Below, one piece after another: positions 50,206 through 60,811 of a stretch of 64,000 bases of DNA. The notes under the pieces are model-generated. The model was not told the DNA's origin. It was given only the letters and a program-made list of their open reading frames with translations, and ran no database searches. The DNA is from Chamaecrista fasciculata (lineage: Eukaryota > Streptophyta > Magnoliopsida > Fabales > Fabaceae), in the NCBI GenBank assembly GCA_003254925.1, contig QANZ01006964.1, forward strand, positions 106,967 through 170,966, read 5' to 3'. How positions within the stretch are numbered: the first letter of the stretch is position 1; each line of letters opens with the position of its first letter. Both the position numbers and the translations under genes were made by a program.

Positions 50206-51918
50206 ATGACATCTACAGAAATTGGCAAGATGACATCCACTCCAACTGATCAGCACGCTTCTGGAGCCTCAGTAGCTCAATCCGCACAGGATTCGACGCT
50301 TGCTCCACCCCCAGGATTTCCCACCATCCAGGAAGCCCCTACGCTGCCCAACCCAGCGAGTACAGGGCAAATCACCATAACAGCGGAAGACAAGATCGCT
50401 GCACTGAAGGCTGACATGCACATCGAGATGGAGGCACTCCGCAAGGACATCCGCGATCTGATAATGGGTAGGGAAAGGCAAGTTGCTGAAGAAGCTAACC
50501 CAGAGCCTATACCACAAGAAGAAAACCCAGGAAACCAAGAACAGCAAACTCCTATGAACAACCCCTCAGCTGTCCAGGTGGAGACTCAACAGCAAGCTCT
50601 TGGCCAAACTACCCAACTTACCCAGCAACAAACTTGGGTGGGCGCTTACTCTTATCCGCCTCAGGGTTACTATTACCCACAGGGGTATTATCCCCAATAT
50701 TACCCTGGGTATGGCGTCTATGGAGGATCCGCAGGAATGTACCAGCCCATGAGCGCTTCAGCACCAGCGCCAGAATCGGCGCCCTATGGAAGATCGGCTG
50801 GAATGTATCAGCCCATGAGCGCCGCAGCACCAGCGCCAGAATTGGCGCCCTATGGAAGAACTGCTGGAATGAATCAAACTATGAACGTCCAGGCACCAAC
50901 GGCAGAATTGGCGCCCCCACCCATTTCGGCGTTACCAACCACAACGCCCCCACTGGCTGAGGGAATATTTGCCCCTCACGTGCAAGCTGTTGAGCTGGAC
51001 AGGCATTACAAAATGCCCATCAAACTGACGCCTTACACAGGAGAAAAAGACCCGGAGGATCACTTGCTCAGTTTCAAGGCCGCCATGAACATCTCCAACT
51101 TAGGAGATCTTCAACGATGCAAGCTGTTCCCAATAACTTTGGAAGGACCAGCTCTGGATTGGTTCTCCAAGCTCCCGGCGGGCTCGGTACATTGCTTTAG
51201 GGATCTGGAGGAAATGTTTAAGAAGCGATTCGCCACCAGCAAAGTGTACAAGCAGCCCATGGCGGTCTTGACCGACATTAGGCAAAACAAAGGAGAATCA
51301 CTGCGAGACTACTTGGCAAAGTTTAACAAGACTCTGCTAAGTATCAAAGAAGTGGATGACAAGATTGCAGTATACTCATTCCTGGCAGGAATCAGACCGG
51401 GCCATGCACACAAGGAGCTTACACACAAGGCTCCCAAATCTGTCGGAGAACTCCTTTCAATGGTGGAGGAGTTCATAACAAAGGAAGACCTGGACAAAAC
51501 CCAGCGCGATCGATTCGCGAGGATCGAGCCAGATACTAGGAAACCGTACGCTAAAAACTCAGAAAAAGCCGGTGGCGCCCAAACATCAAAAGGAAGAGAG
51601 TATTCTCGGCGTCCACGATCCCCACCCAGGGGAAGGCACGCTGTCTACACTGTCCTCACTGTGTCTCAATCAGAGGTGTTCCGAGAAATCTGTAACACAG
51701 ATCTGCTACCGAGACTTCCTGACCGCCCTAGGAGAGCAGGGCGAAACGTTGATACCAGCAAATACTGTAGGTATCATAGAACAGAAGGGCATACAACAGA
51801 TGAGTGCATCGTCCTGAAGGATGAAATCGAGAACCTGATCAGACTGGGACGCCTCCCATCCAGGTTCATTAAAAAAGATGGAAGCAAAAGGCACAGAGAA
51901 GAAAAAAAACACTCGTGA
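50206..51918 (+). CDS. gag: Gag polyprotein of the Tat-type element (570 residues)
   Basis: This is the structural protein of the cytoplasmic virus-like particle. The N-terminal half is low-complexity (Pro/Gln/Tyr-rich, a 'YPPQGYYYPQGYYPQYYPGY' stretch). It includes three tandem 22-residue repeats of 'AGMYQPMSA.APAPE.APYGR' type (nt about 50728-50925). The conserved gag domain starts near residue 270 ('KLTPYTGEKDPEDHLLSFK') and includes 'FPITLEGPALDWFSKLP'. Near residues 520-534 a CRYHRTEGHTTDEC sequence is the reduced zinc-knuckle-like motif of plant Ty3 Gags. ATG 50206 follows an in-frame stop. The frame ends at TGA 51916-51918, seven bases after an A8 run (51902-51909), and overlaps the next frame by 41 nt. 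Confidence 0.93.
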   Translation: MTSTEIGKMTSTPTDQHASGASVAQSAQDSTLAPPPGFPTIQEAPTLPNPASTGQITITAEDKIAALKADMHIEMEALRKDIRDLIMGRERQVAEEANPEPIPQEENPGNQEQQTPMNNPSAVQVETQQQALGQTTQLTQQQTWVGAYSYPPQGYYYPQGYYPQYYPGYGVYGGSAGMYQPMSASAPAPESAPYGRSAGMYQPMSAAAPAPELAPYGRTAGMNQTMNVQAPTAELAPPPISALPTTTPPLAEGIFAPHVQAVELDRHYKMPIKLTPYTGEKDPEDHLLSFKAAMNISNLGDLQRCKLFPITLEGPALDWFSKLPAGSVHCFRDLEEMFKKRFATSKVYKQPMAVLTDIRQNKGESLRDYLAKFNKTLLSIKEVDDKIAVYSFLAGIRPGHAHKELTHKAPKSVGELLSMVEEFITKEDLDKTQRDRFARIEPDTRKPYAKNSEKAGGAQTSKGREYSRRPRSPPRGRHAVYTVLTVSQSEVFREICNTDLLPRLPDRPRRAGRNVDTSKYCRYHRTEGHTTDECIVLKDEIENLIRLGRLPSRFIKKDGSKRHREEKKHS

Positions 51919-53697
51919 GCAGAAGAAGTCGAGAGGAGGAGGCGCTGATGGCGAAGAAAAGAAAAGAGATCGGCACACACCGCCAAGAGACGACAAGCCA
52001 TCTGGGATCATCCACACCATCTCAGGAGGCATAGAAAAAAGTGGCGCCAAGGCTCCACATAAGAAGAGGAAGGTGAATCGATCCATACTTAGGATTGATT
52101 ACAAGGAAGCGTCTAGAGCGGAAAGATGGGTTGAACCCATCACCTTCACCGATGACGAGTTGTGGGAAGTCAACCAGGATTATGATGACCCCATGGTGAT
52201 CACGGCGCGAGTTGGTGCCTTCACAGTTGAAAGGATCATGGTAGACCAGGGCTCGTCTGCTGACATCATCTATAAGCCATGCTTCGAGCAGTTGGGCGTT
52301 CCCCGGTCAGAACTCAAGGAACATCATGGACGCCTTATCGGATTCACAGGAGATCAAATACCAGCCCTTGGTAGCGTTGACTTACGACTCACCGTGGGAG
52401 AAAAGCCAAGGGTGACGAGTATTATGGTGGAGTTCTTGGTGGTACAGGCGCCCTCAGCGTACAATGTCCTACTTGGGCGCCCCTCCCTAAACAAGATGCG
52501 GGCGGTGATATCCACTGCTCACCTTCGCATGAAGTTCCCAACGCCCCAAGGAGTGGGTCAAGTGAGAGCAGATCAAAGGGCAGCCAGGCAATGCTATGCC
52601 ATGAGCCTGGCAAAAACTAACGAAGAAGAAAGGAAGAGGAAAACGAGGGCAAGTGTATCGGCTGATAACGCCACGAATAAAGGGAAGCTTGAGGGTTCGA
52701 GCGACGACATAGAGGACTTCAGGGATGAGATCTCGAATCAAAGGCCCAAGCCAACAGGAGATTTGGAAGTGGTTCAGCTGGGCCACGACGCCGAAAAAAC
52801 GGTTCAGATTAATATGCTCCTTTGTGAAGAAGAGAAGTCTCAGCTCGTCCAACTGTTGAGAGAATCTTCGGACGTCTTCGCCTGGTGTCCTGCAGACATG
52901 CCAGGAATCGACCCAAAGCTCATCTGTCACAGTCTGAACACTGATGGTAGAAGAGGAGTAATCCAACGAAAACGCCTTTTTGGCCATGAGCGCCAAGCGG
53001 CAATCAAAGAAGAAGTTAATAAATTACTGACCGCAGGATTTATCAGGGAAGCCAAATACCCTGAGTGGCTCTCCAACGTGGTACTGGTCAAGAAAGCCAA
53101 CGGCAAGTGGAGGATGTGTGTGGACTTCACTGACCTCAACAAGGCATGTCCGAAAGATCACTACCCATTGCCCAATATCGACAAACTGGTGGATGGGACC
53201 TGTGGTCACCAGACGATGAGTTTCCTAGATGCCTTCAGCGGGTACAATCAGATCAAAATGAACCCTGAGGACGTTGAGAAAATGGCATTCATAACAGAAA
53301 TGGGCACATACTGCTACACGGTGATGCCATTCGGACTAAAGAATGCGGGCGCCACCTACCAGAGAATGATGGATCTCTTCTTTCGAGATCATATTGGGAA
53401 GAACCTGGAAGTCTACGTCGATGACATGGTGGTGAAGACGAAGGAAGGCGGTAACCACACTGAAGATTTGAAGGAAATCTTCGACCAGCTGCGAAAGTAC
53501 CAGATGAAGCTGAACCCCTCAAAGTGCGCCTTCGGCGTCAACGGGGGAAAATTCCTCGGATTTATGCTCACCAACAGAGGAATCGAAGCAAACCCGGACC
53601 AGTGCAAAGCTATCCTGGAGATGCATTCTCCCAGGTCAGTTAAGGAGGTCCAACGCCTCAATGGAAGGCTAGCGGCACTCCACAGGTTCTTGTCGAG
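51878..53697 (+). CDS. pol: Protease-reverse transcriptase part of pol (first exon)
   Basis: Encodes the aspartic protease that cuts the polyprotein and the reverse transcriptase. The protease active-site motif is DQGSSADI near residue 121. The RT runs from about residue 390 ('YPEWLSNVVLVKK') through 'FMPFGLKNAGATYQRMM'-type motifs to YVDDM near residue 512, so the catalytic aspartates are present. The frame is +1 relative to gag. Entry could be by frameshift at the A8 run, by internal initiation at ATG 51878, or the frame break may be a one-base insertion in that run. The open frame stops at TAG 53699-53701, exactly where a GT-AG intron would begin, so I end the exon at 53697. The lower boundary with gag is the first ATG of this frame and may not be a true start. 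Confidence 0.9.
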
Positions 53698-53931
53698 GTA
53701 GAGGGCGCCAGCCGCCACCCCAATAATAAAGATTTGGAGCTATTTTCTTTTGACAAAGCCTTGACGGCTTCTTTTATTTTACGTTTTTAAATTCCTGCTT
53801 TTTAAGACCACCCATGTCTGGTCTTTATCATTGCAAGCACGCCATTTACATTCTTTGTAAGCCGTCTTTTCGACGCACCATCCTTATTAATAAAACGAGC
53901 ATTATTCATTAACAATCTCCTTTACATTCAG
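53698..53931 (+). other. Probable 234-nt intron in pol
   Basis: The donor is cgag|gtagag (53698) and the acceptor is tttacattcag (ending 53931). A branch-point-like ttaac lies at 53909-53913, 19 nt before the acceptor AG. The segment is T-rich, unlike the coding sequence on both sides, and starts with an in-frame stop. Removing it joins two open frames in the same phase, exactly where the RT passes into its connection/RNase H domain, with no residue missing relative to related elements as I know them. The alternative is a non-coding insertion or deliberate termination. Confidence 0.78.
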
Positions 53932-56179
53932 GTCAGCTGACAAATGCTTGCCTTTCTTTCAAACACTAAAAGCAAACAAACGGTTCGAATGGACCAAGGA
54001 ATGCGAGGAAGCCTTCCAAAGGATGAAGACGTACTTGGCGTCACCGCCGATTCTAGTAATCCCAATCAAGGATAAGCCAATCTACGTCTATTTGGCGTCC
54101 ACAGACGATGCAATCAGTTCAGCCTTGGTTCTCGAAGATGGGGAAGAGCAGAAACCCATCTACTTCACAAGCAAAACGCTCATAGGAGCTGAAAAAAGGT
54201 ATCACCGCCTAGAGAAGTTAACTTTTTCGTTACTTCACTCGACTCGGAAGCTGAGACACTACTACCAGCAATACCAAATAGTCGTCAGAACGGATAGACC
54301 CCTCAAGCAAATGATCGAACAACCAGATATTGCTGGAAGGATGTCAATATGGTCCATGGAAATCTCAGAGTACGGGATCGCGTATGAGCCAAGAGGGGCC
54401 ATTAAGGGGCAAGCATTAGCTGACTTCATAGCAGAAATGACTGGACCAGAAAACGCCCAAAATTGGACTTGGAGCATACACATCGATGGCGCCGCGTCAA
54501 ACTCCCAACGCGGAGCAGGAGTAGTCATGCGAGCCCCAGACGGCTCCATCATCGAATCTATTGAAATCGAATGCCCCATTACCACTAATCAGGCGGAATA
54601 TGAGGCGTTGATCGCTGCCTTGAAATTGGCAAGCAACATAGGCGCCAAGAGATTGGAAATCTTCGCAGATTCCCAATTGGTAGTACAACAAATGAACGGG
54701 GAGTATGAAACCAAAGACTCTACCATGGTCCAGTACGCCGAAAAAGCGAAGAAGATCATGGCCGGATCAAGCATAGACGCCACTTTCAAACATATCCCAC
54801 GAAGCGAGAACGCCCGAGCCGACGAGCTCGCCAAGTTGGCATCCAAGCCAAACAAAGGGGGAAGGAGCTCCGTCATCAAAACGACCCTCAGGGAGCCCTC
54901 GATACTGGAACATGACGTTCTTCCTACAGAGGAAGTCGTTGATTGGAGGACGCCAATATTCAACTATCTGGAAAAAGGCTCCCTTCCCTCAGATAAAAAC
55001 GAAGCAAGAAAAGTCGCAAGGAGATCCGGCAGATACTTTATCAGACAAGGAGCGTTATACAGGAAAAACTTCAGTCACCCGGCGGCCAAGTGTATAGCAG
55101 GGAACGAAGTCACCAGGGTGTTAACTGAAGTCCATGAAGGCCTATGCGCCAGCCACCAAGGCCCAATGGCTATACGGAGAAAGATCCAAAGGGCAGGCTA
55201 TTACTGGCCCACGCTGCTACAGGACGCAGAAGGCGTTGTTCGCTCATGCGAGAAATGTCAGAAGTATGCCAATATGGTTCATACTCACGCATCCCCCATG
55301 AGCGCCATCACCTCACCTTGGCCATTTGACTTATGGGGAATCGACATTGCAGGACCATTCCCAACAGCGGCCTATCAGAAAAAATACCTCATAGTCGCCG
55401 TAGACTACTTTACGAAGTGGGTAGAAGCCGAGGCAGTGGCGTCCATAACCTCGGAAGCCATGGAGAAGTTCCTATGGCAGAACGTCATTACCAGATTCGG
55501 ACTCCCGAACACTCTCATATCTGACAATGGCGCCCAATTCACGAGTAGAAAGTTCCAAGACTTCTGCAAAGCTTGGAAAATTCATCATAAGACCACCTCA
55601 GTAGAGCATCCAGGCACAAATGATCAAGTTGAATTGGCCAACAGAATCATCATCCAAGGAATCAAGAGAAGACTGGAGTCAGCTAAGGGAAGATGGGTTG
55701 ATGAGCTCCCCTCAGTCCTATGGTCATACAGGACCATGGAACAAACAGCTACAAGGGAAACACCTTTCGCCTTAGCATATGGACATGAAGCAGTCATACC
55801 TGCCGAAGTGAACGTCCCGACTGAGAGGATAATCAATTATCCAAACACCAATGACGCCAACTCCAGACTCCAGGCCTTAGATAGCTTGGAGGAAACAAGA
55901 GAAGTGGCAGCCATCAGACAAGCTGCCTACAATCAAATGGTTAAAAAATATCATGACTCAAAAGCAAAACCCAGAACCCTAAAAGTGGGAGATCTGGTGC
56001 TCAGGACTGTAGAAAATAACAAAAAGGATCCTAGACACGACAAACTCGGACCAAACTGGGAAGGCCCCTACAGAGTCGTAGAAGCCCTACCCGGGAACGC
56101 TTTCAGACTGGAAACGCCCGAAGGAAGATCACTCCCAAACGCTTGGAACATAGCAAAACTCAAATTTTATTTCCCGTGA
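53932..56179 (+). CDS. pol: RNase H-second RNase H-integrase part of pol (second exon)
   Basis: The domains in order start with a gypsy RNase H-like region. Its usual catalytic 'TDAS' is replaced by 'LASTDDA', so it is probably a tether only. A second, complete RNase H follows from 'HIDGAASNSQRGAGVV' (catalytic D), through 'AEYEAL' (E) and 'FADSQLVV' (D), to 'ARADELAKLA' (D). The integrase has an HHCC finger (VHEGLCASH, CEKCQKYA) and a DDE core (WGIDIAGPF, ISDNGAQF, NDQVELANR, with 35 residues between the second D and the E). The C-terminal GPYRVVE motif has no chromodomain after it. No natural ATG starts this frame (the first open codon region begins near 53894, and TTG lies at 53948), so it depends on splicing or read-through. 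The end is TGA 56177-56179. In the integrase, 'NDQ' replaces the usual 'NGQ'. Confidence 0.92.
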
Positions 56180-56916
56180 GTAGATAGCTTTCGCTCTAAG
56201 TTATTATAGCTTTGTTAAAATAAGGCCGTTAGCGCCAATTGTACTTTGCTTTCATAATCAACGAATTATTTTGATTTCATTCCAACACATGAATCAAGAT
56301 GGCGCTGCTCGGGGGGACGCCCTCGGACCAGCAGCGAAAAGGCCCTCGAAGGAGCCTTGTGAGTATGGCAATCACTACCATGCGGACCGACCCTCCCTTG
56401 GATGACTAGTCAAAAATCTAGCGTATGATACGCAAAAAACGCTCGAAGCGTGCCCATTACGAGGCAGCACCCTAAGGTGCAAAACAGCATGTCGATCGAA
56501 TCGAAAATACTTGAGCAAAAAATGCATCACAGAACGAGAACACTTAAGGCAAAGGAAATCAAGCATAAAAATAATACACCAAGGGCATCAACGCCCAACC
56601 ATTCAAAATGTGGCACAATAGGCCAATATTAATCAAAAGTCAAAACGGCTTCGACGCAGTAATCCGATCAAAGCTAATAAACAAAAAAAAAAAAAAAAAA
56701 CAGGCACGCAGGCCCAAGAAAAAGCCCAACGGCACGCAAGCCTAGGCGGCGACAGGAGGATCCTCAGTCATAGATGCACTCGAAGCTCCCTTGGCGCTCC
56801 CATCCCCCTGATTGGCGACAACGCCCTGAGCGCCAACTCTCGCATCTGATAAAGGTGTTGGGAATTGTAGGCGCCTAACGCAGCGGAAGCAAAAATTAAA
56901 TTAAAAATAAAACACG
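56180..56916. other. 3' region of the Tat-type element, first part
   Basis: No plus-strand gene is present. A G6 tract, 'ctcggggggacg' (56311-56317), could be an internal polypurine tract. An A-run of 18 lies near 56683-56700. At about 56857-56947, 'tgttgggaattgtaggcgcc...cagcggaagc' looks like the start of a different LTR and ends at the single N (56948). Confidence 0.45.
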
Positions 56917-59353
56917 CTAGGTCCTAAAATTCCCGAACGGATCCGCTNCTGGAAGGGGAACCTCCATGTTGGGAAACCACGGGAAGTCCTCGTCGCCCTG
57001 GGACTCATAGCCATCCAAATCGAAGTTCTCCGGCATACAAGGCATCCTCACCAAGGGGTCATTCTCGTACGGGTCCCGGAGAAGCCTCCCATCTACGCCC
57101 TTGTTAGGACATATCCAATTGGTATTGAGGTTCGGATTACGCAGCTTTAACTGCGCAATGGCGTTCTTGAACCCAATGTAATTGTAGCGTGATCCTCGCC
57201 ACTTCACTTGCCGCACAGCCAAAGCACATAGCTCTTCAAATTTTTGCTTTGTATCCTGAAGCTCTTCCTCCAAAGACGCCACCTTAGTATTCAGCTGGGC
57301 GTTTAAGGCGTTGACTTCCTTCAACCGAATCCCCCTTCGGTCATAATCGCCCTGCAAAGACTCTTGGGACGCCTTCATCACGTTGACCTCGTCCTTAAGC
57401 TCAATCATCTCTTGACGCGCCCTCTTGGCGTCTTCACGCGCAGCATCTCTTTCAGACAAGAGGTCCTTCCGAGAGACGCTGCTAGCAAGCAACCGCATCC
57501 CTGTGGCTAGTAGAAATCTGGCACCTTCCTCAGCAGGATCCTGAGTGTTTTCTGTAGACGCCCGAGCCAGATCATCTCTTTTCACTGAGCCCTCTTCAGA
57601 TAAGGACTTAGAAAGAAACTCCAGCGCATTAAAACCGACTTCCTCTGGAACCGCCGGAATCTGCGGCACTTCTACAGTGGGGCGTCGGCGTTTTTGCGGA
57701 GGCTCCCCATCCTTGGTAGTAATCGCGCTCTCTTTCCCCTGGGAGGATTGAGGTGAAGGTCGCGGAACCGCCACAGGCTCCCGAATGACAACGCCTCCGG
57801 GCTTCTTCCCGGCGACAGCAGCAATGGCGGCGACGAAGGTAGTCTTCTTGGCGTTGGGAGCAGCCACCGCCTTCCCTTTACCCTTATCGGCTTGACCTCG
57901 CCGATTCCCTATGACATTGGCTGATTTAACATCGAGCACTGAAACAAAACGAAGCAAATATTAGAAAAACTTGAATACACGAGTATAAAAAGAACTTATA
58001 ACAATAGTAATAGCAACACACAGCGCTTAGGGTCAAGAGGGTCAGTGGTGATCAACCGCAGCGCCCCCAAGCGCTCATCCACGGTCAGGTCCCGCCAGTT
58101 ACACTCGAAAGGACCCAAGCGCGGCCTTCTCCAAGACAACGGAAACATGGCGCGCTCATCCGAAGAGCGAACCCAAAAAGGACGCCGCGACCTAGACCCC
58201 TCGATAAGGAAATACTTATACTGCCACGACTTCAGATTGCTGACAGCATGATCAAGAATCAGAGGACGCCCAGGACGACGATAGTAGGAAATGAACAGGT
58301 TATCCACCCATCGTGGATAGAAAAAGAAGAGAAACAGTCGAGCAGTGGCGCTCACGCCATCCCTCTGGCATTTGGCAACAAATCCAAGGAGAATACGCCA
58401 ACCATTGGCACTCAACTGAATGGGGGCGATGTTCATGATCGCCAGAAGATCCGACACCGCCGGGTGAAAGGGCATCTCAATGTCGCAACCCCGAAGCACA
58501 TGCTCACAAATCAAGAACCCTCTACCATCAGTGTACAACATATCAGGACCATTCTCCAGATGACTAAGTAAGGCAATGCGACACCCAGAAGACCGCCGAC
58601 GAGGCGAATCAACTATTAGCTCCTCGTTAAGATCTCGAAGGAGCTTTTCATCGTGGAGCCAACACCAAAACTCTTTAATGGCATCATTGGTTTTATCCAA
58701 GTATGGGGGCTGCACTTTCTCGCCAGGATTCTGGCAACGCCAATCAACGACAGGACGCGCGTTTCTCATTATTTCGGCCCTATCGGGACCGCAAGGCATC
58801 GTCTCTGGGGCGCCCTTGACCAAGGGAACTTTAGCTAAACCCTTGTTGGAAGAAAGGAACCACTCGGGATAGGCCAAAAAGTTGACCTCCTCTCCGCAAA
58901 TGGTTTGCACAGGATTACCATCTCCTATAAACGCCCACACAGGGGCCGTGGCCTGAGGCATTGGGCGTTCCTCACCCGCTGACGCCTCATCCGGGGATAG
59001 CATCTCGCGAATTTCAGACGACGTCGAAGAGGAGGAGTCTGTAGCGTCGCCGCCAACCCTGACCGAAGGAGAATCAACCCTTGTCGGCGCTGACGGCGCA
59101 GGCGCTGACGACCCAGGAACCATCTTGTTTCCAGCAGCTGTGGAAACAGGACCAGTTCAGTACACTTCTCGGAGAATGCACCTCCAAACACAAAAAGAGA
59201 GAAAAACAAAAGAAGGAGGGAAAACCCATTGCAGACTACGACTGACCACCAGACCACAAACAAAACCCAACCAGTCCAAAACAAAAATGGCAAAATCAAA
59301 AAGGGGCAACAAAGGTTTTGGAAGGAGAAACACTTACATTTGTTGAAGTCCAT
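56917..59353 (-). CDS. Spliced antisense gene with 'putative gypsy type transposon' domain
   Basis: Predicted coding exons on the minus strand: 59353-59338, 59137-58022, 57938-56917, about 717 codons. A further leader intron is 59500-59411. Donors are tctg|gtaagtaatg, aaat|gtaagtg and cgct|gtgtgt. Acceptors are ttctttgcag, tgtttccacag and ttttgtttcag. All joins keep one frame. The N-terminal part is Ser/Pro-rich and acidic. From about residue 190, 'MPFHPAVSDLLAIMNIAP', 'LSANGWRILLGFVAKC' and 'FFFYPRWVDNLFISYYRR' are typical of the plant 'putative gypsy type transposon' domain (PF04195 as I recall it). A basic linker, a long coiled coil ('ERDAAREDAKRARQEM', 'LNTKVASLEEELQDTKQKF') and an acidic tail follow. 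Function is unknown. Extra antisense ORFs are known in Tat elements such as Grande and Retand. The last codons, after the N at 56948, may not be genuine. Confidence 0.82.
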
Positions 59354-60122
59354 GATCGATGATAGTTTGGCAGAAAACCCACGAAGAAAAGTCGAAGAAC
59401 TCGATGAACACTGCAAAGAACATCAAAGGCGCAACGAGTAAGTATGAGCAACTACTGAAGAAGTCAGGAAAATGACAAAAAATGGCGGAACATTACTTAC
59501 CAGACGAAAACCTCACTTGATTATCAAAGAAAGCAACCAGAAACAGCGAAGCAGAGGAGGACGAAGGAAGCAGCGAAAGCGCGAAATGCAGAAGAAGAGA
59601 AAAAACGCAGGAGCAGAGAAAAAACAAGGGAAAGTTTGAAAAACCACGAAATGACCAAGTGAGGGGGGAGAAGAGAGGAAATGGCGGTTTTCTCCAACTT
59701 TTCACGAAAATCGAAGCGCTGCATTAAATGCGCCCCCTCGGTTCACGATTTCGCCATCATGAGAGAGGAGAAACGAATAGCGTAACAACACGTGGCCACA
59801 ATATCTCTGACACAAAGATTTCAAGCGACGCGGTACATCAGCTAGGAATACGAAAAGACAGGTTTGTATGGCGTTGATGGCAATCGAAGCCCCAGAAAAT
59901 GGCTCTGGCATAGAGAACGCCCCTGGCACAGCGAAACGCCCCATCACTGCAGCGTAAAATCTGGCGTTGATACCCGTAACCTCCAACAATCGCGGAAAGA
60001 GGAATTTCCATTCGGGAAGAGCGCCGACGGCGTCAGCGCTCGTAGGCATCATAAAGGCGACAGCGACCCAGGAGGGGACTCCACTGATGGGGACAGAACT
60101 TCACTCCTTTTGTTGGGACTAG
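59354..60122 (-). promoter_or_regulatory. Upstream region of the antisense gene and 3' end of the element
   Basis: It contains the leader exon ending at 59501 and presumably the minus-strand promoter. A CT-rich stretch on the minus strand (59550-59700) suits a transcript leader. A 116-codon minus-strand frame at 59702-60052 has no recognised motif. No strong polypurine tract is seen next to the 3' LTR. The nearest purine words are 'gatggggacag' (about 60085) and 'gttgggactag' (60112-60122). Confidence 0.4.
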
Positions 60123-60806
60123 TGATAATAGGCCCAATAAATTGGCGCTCTAAGGACCTGGACTGATGGCGGTCAAGGCCCATTTGGGGAGATTACCTTA
60201 TCAAGAACGCCGAATGGGCCCAAACCATCCAAGAACGCCATAACTAGTCCAACGGTCTTAAAAGTCAAAATGCACGAACCATCGGCGCCTAAAGACCATT
60301 AAGGAAGTCATCCGTCATGAGGCGCCGAATAATTACATGACAGGTAAGAACGCCAACACCTAGGCGTTGACAAGGAAGACGTACAAGAGAACGCCCCCAC
60401 GTCAAATAAGAAGTCGAAGAAGTTAGGGGACACACGTATCTCTTATTATATACGCCTCTAACACAATCTTAACTGTCAGATCAGTTAAGATCACGATCCG
60501 TTGAGGTTTCCCTGAACATTCGCGCCAAGTCAGCATAATTGGTTAGGATCACAATCAGATATGGAGCCAAATCTGGATCCTATCAGATTATCCTCAACTA
60601 GTATAAAAGGGAAGCCCAAAGCACTGGAAAAAGGTACGCACTATTACCATTTACACATATTATTGCTCTCAAGCTGTTTACTGACTTAAGCATCGGAGGT
60701 GAATCGCAGGGCCATCCCTGTGCTTTCATTGACTTGCAGGTGACTTCTGACCCAAAGTTGCCTCATCGAACCAGGTAATGCCCTACGGCCAAAACCAGGT
60801 TCATCA
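60123..60806 (+). repeat. 3' LTR of the Tat-type element
   Basis: This 684-bp copy is collinear with the 5' LTR without indels. Five substitutions were found (in 'ttacctTatc', 'cataacTagt', 'ttaggGgaca', 'aactgTcaga' and 'aagctGttta'). It is followed by the TCAAG duplication. Confidence 0.97.
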
Positions 60807-60811
60807 TCAAG

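Larger units (their letters stand above)
49357..60806 (+). mobile_element. Young full-length Ty3/gypsy (Tat-type) retrotransposon, 11.45 kb
   Basis: Two 684-bp LTRs (49357-50040 and 60123-60806) are flanked by a perfect TCAAG duplication (49352-49356 and 60807-60811). The internal order is primer-binding site, gag, protease-RT, a probable intron, RNase H-second RNase H-integrase, then a long 3' region with a minus-strand gene. The second (archaeal-type) RNase H, the integrase without a chromodomain and the extra antisense gene are features of the Tat branch. The LTRs differ at 5 of 684 positions by my alignment (about 0.7%; four transitions, one transversion), so insertion was recent. Confidence 0.97.

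Noticed and set aside
52422..55836. Minus-strand open frames of 60-170 codons opposite pol
   Set aside because: They are shadows of the conserved plus-strand pol frames.
59702..60052. 116-codon minus-strand frame near the 3' LTR
   Set aside because: It has no recognised domain and lies upstream of the spliced antisense gene with no splice link I can support.
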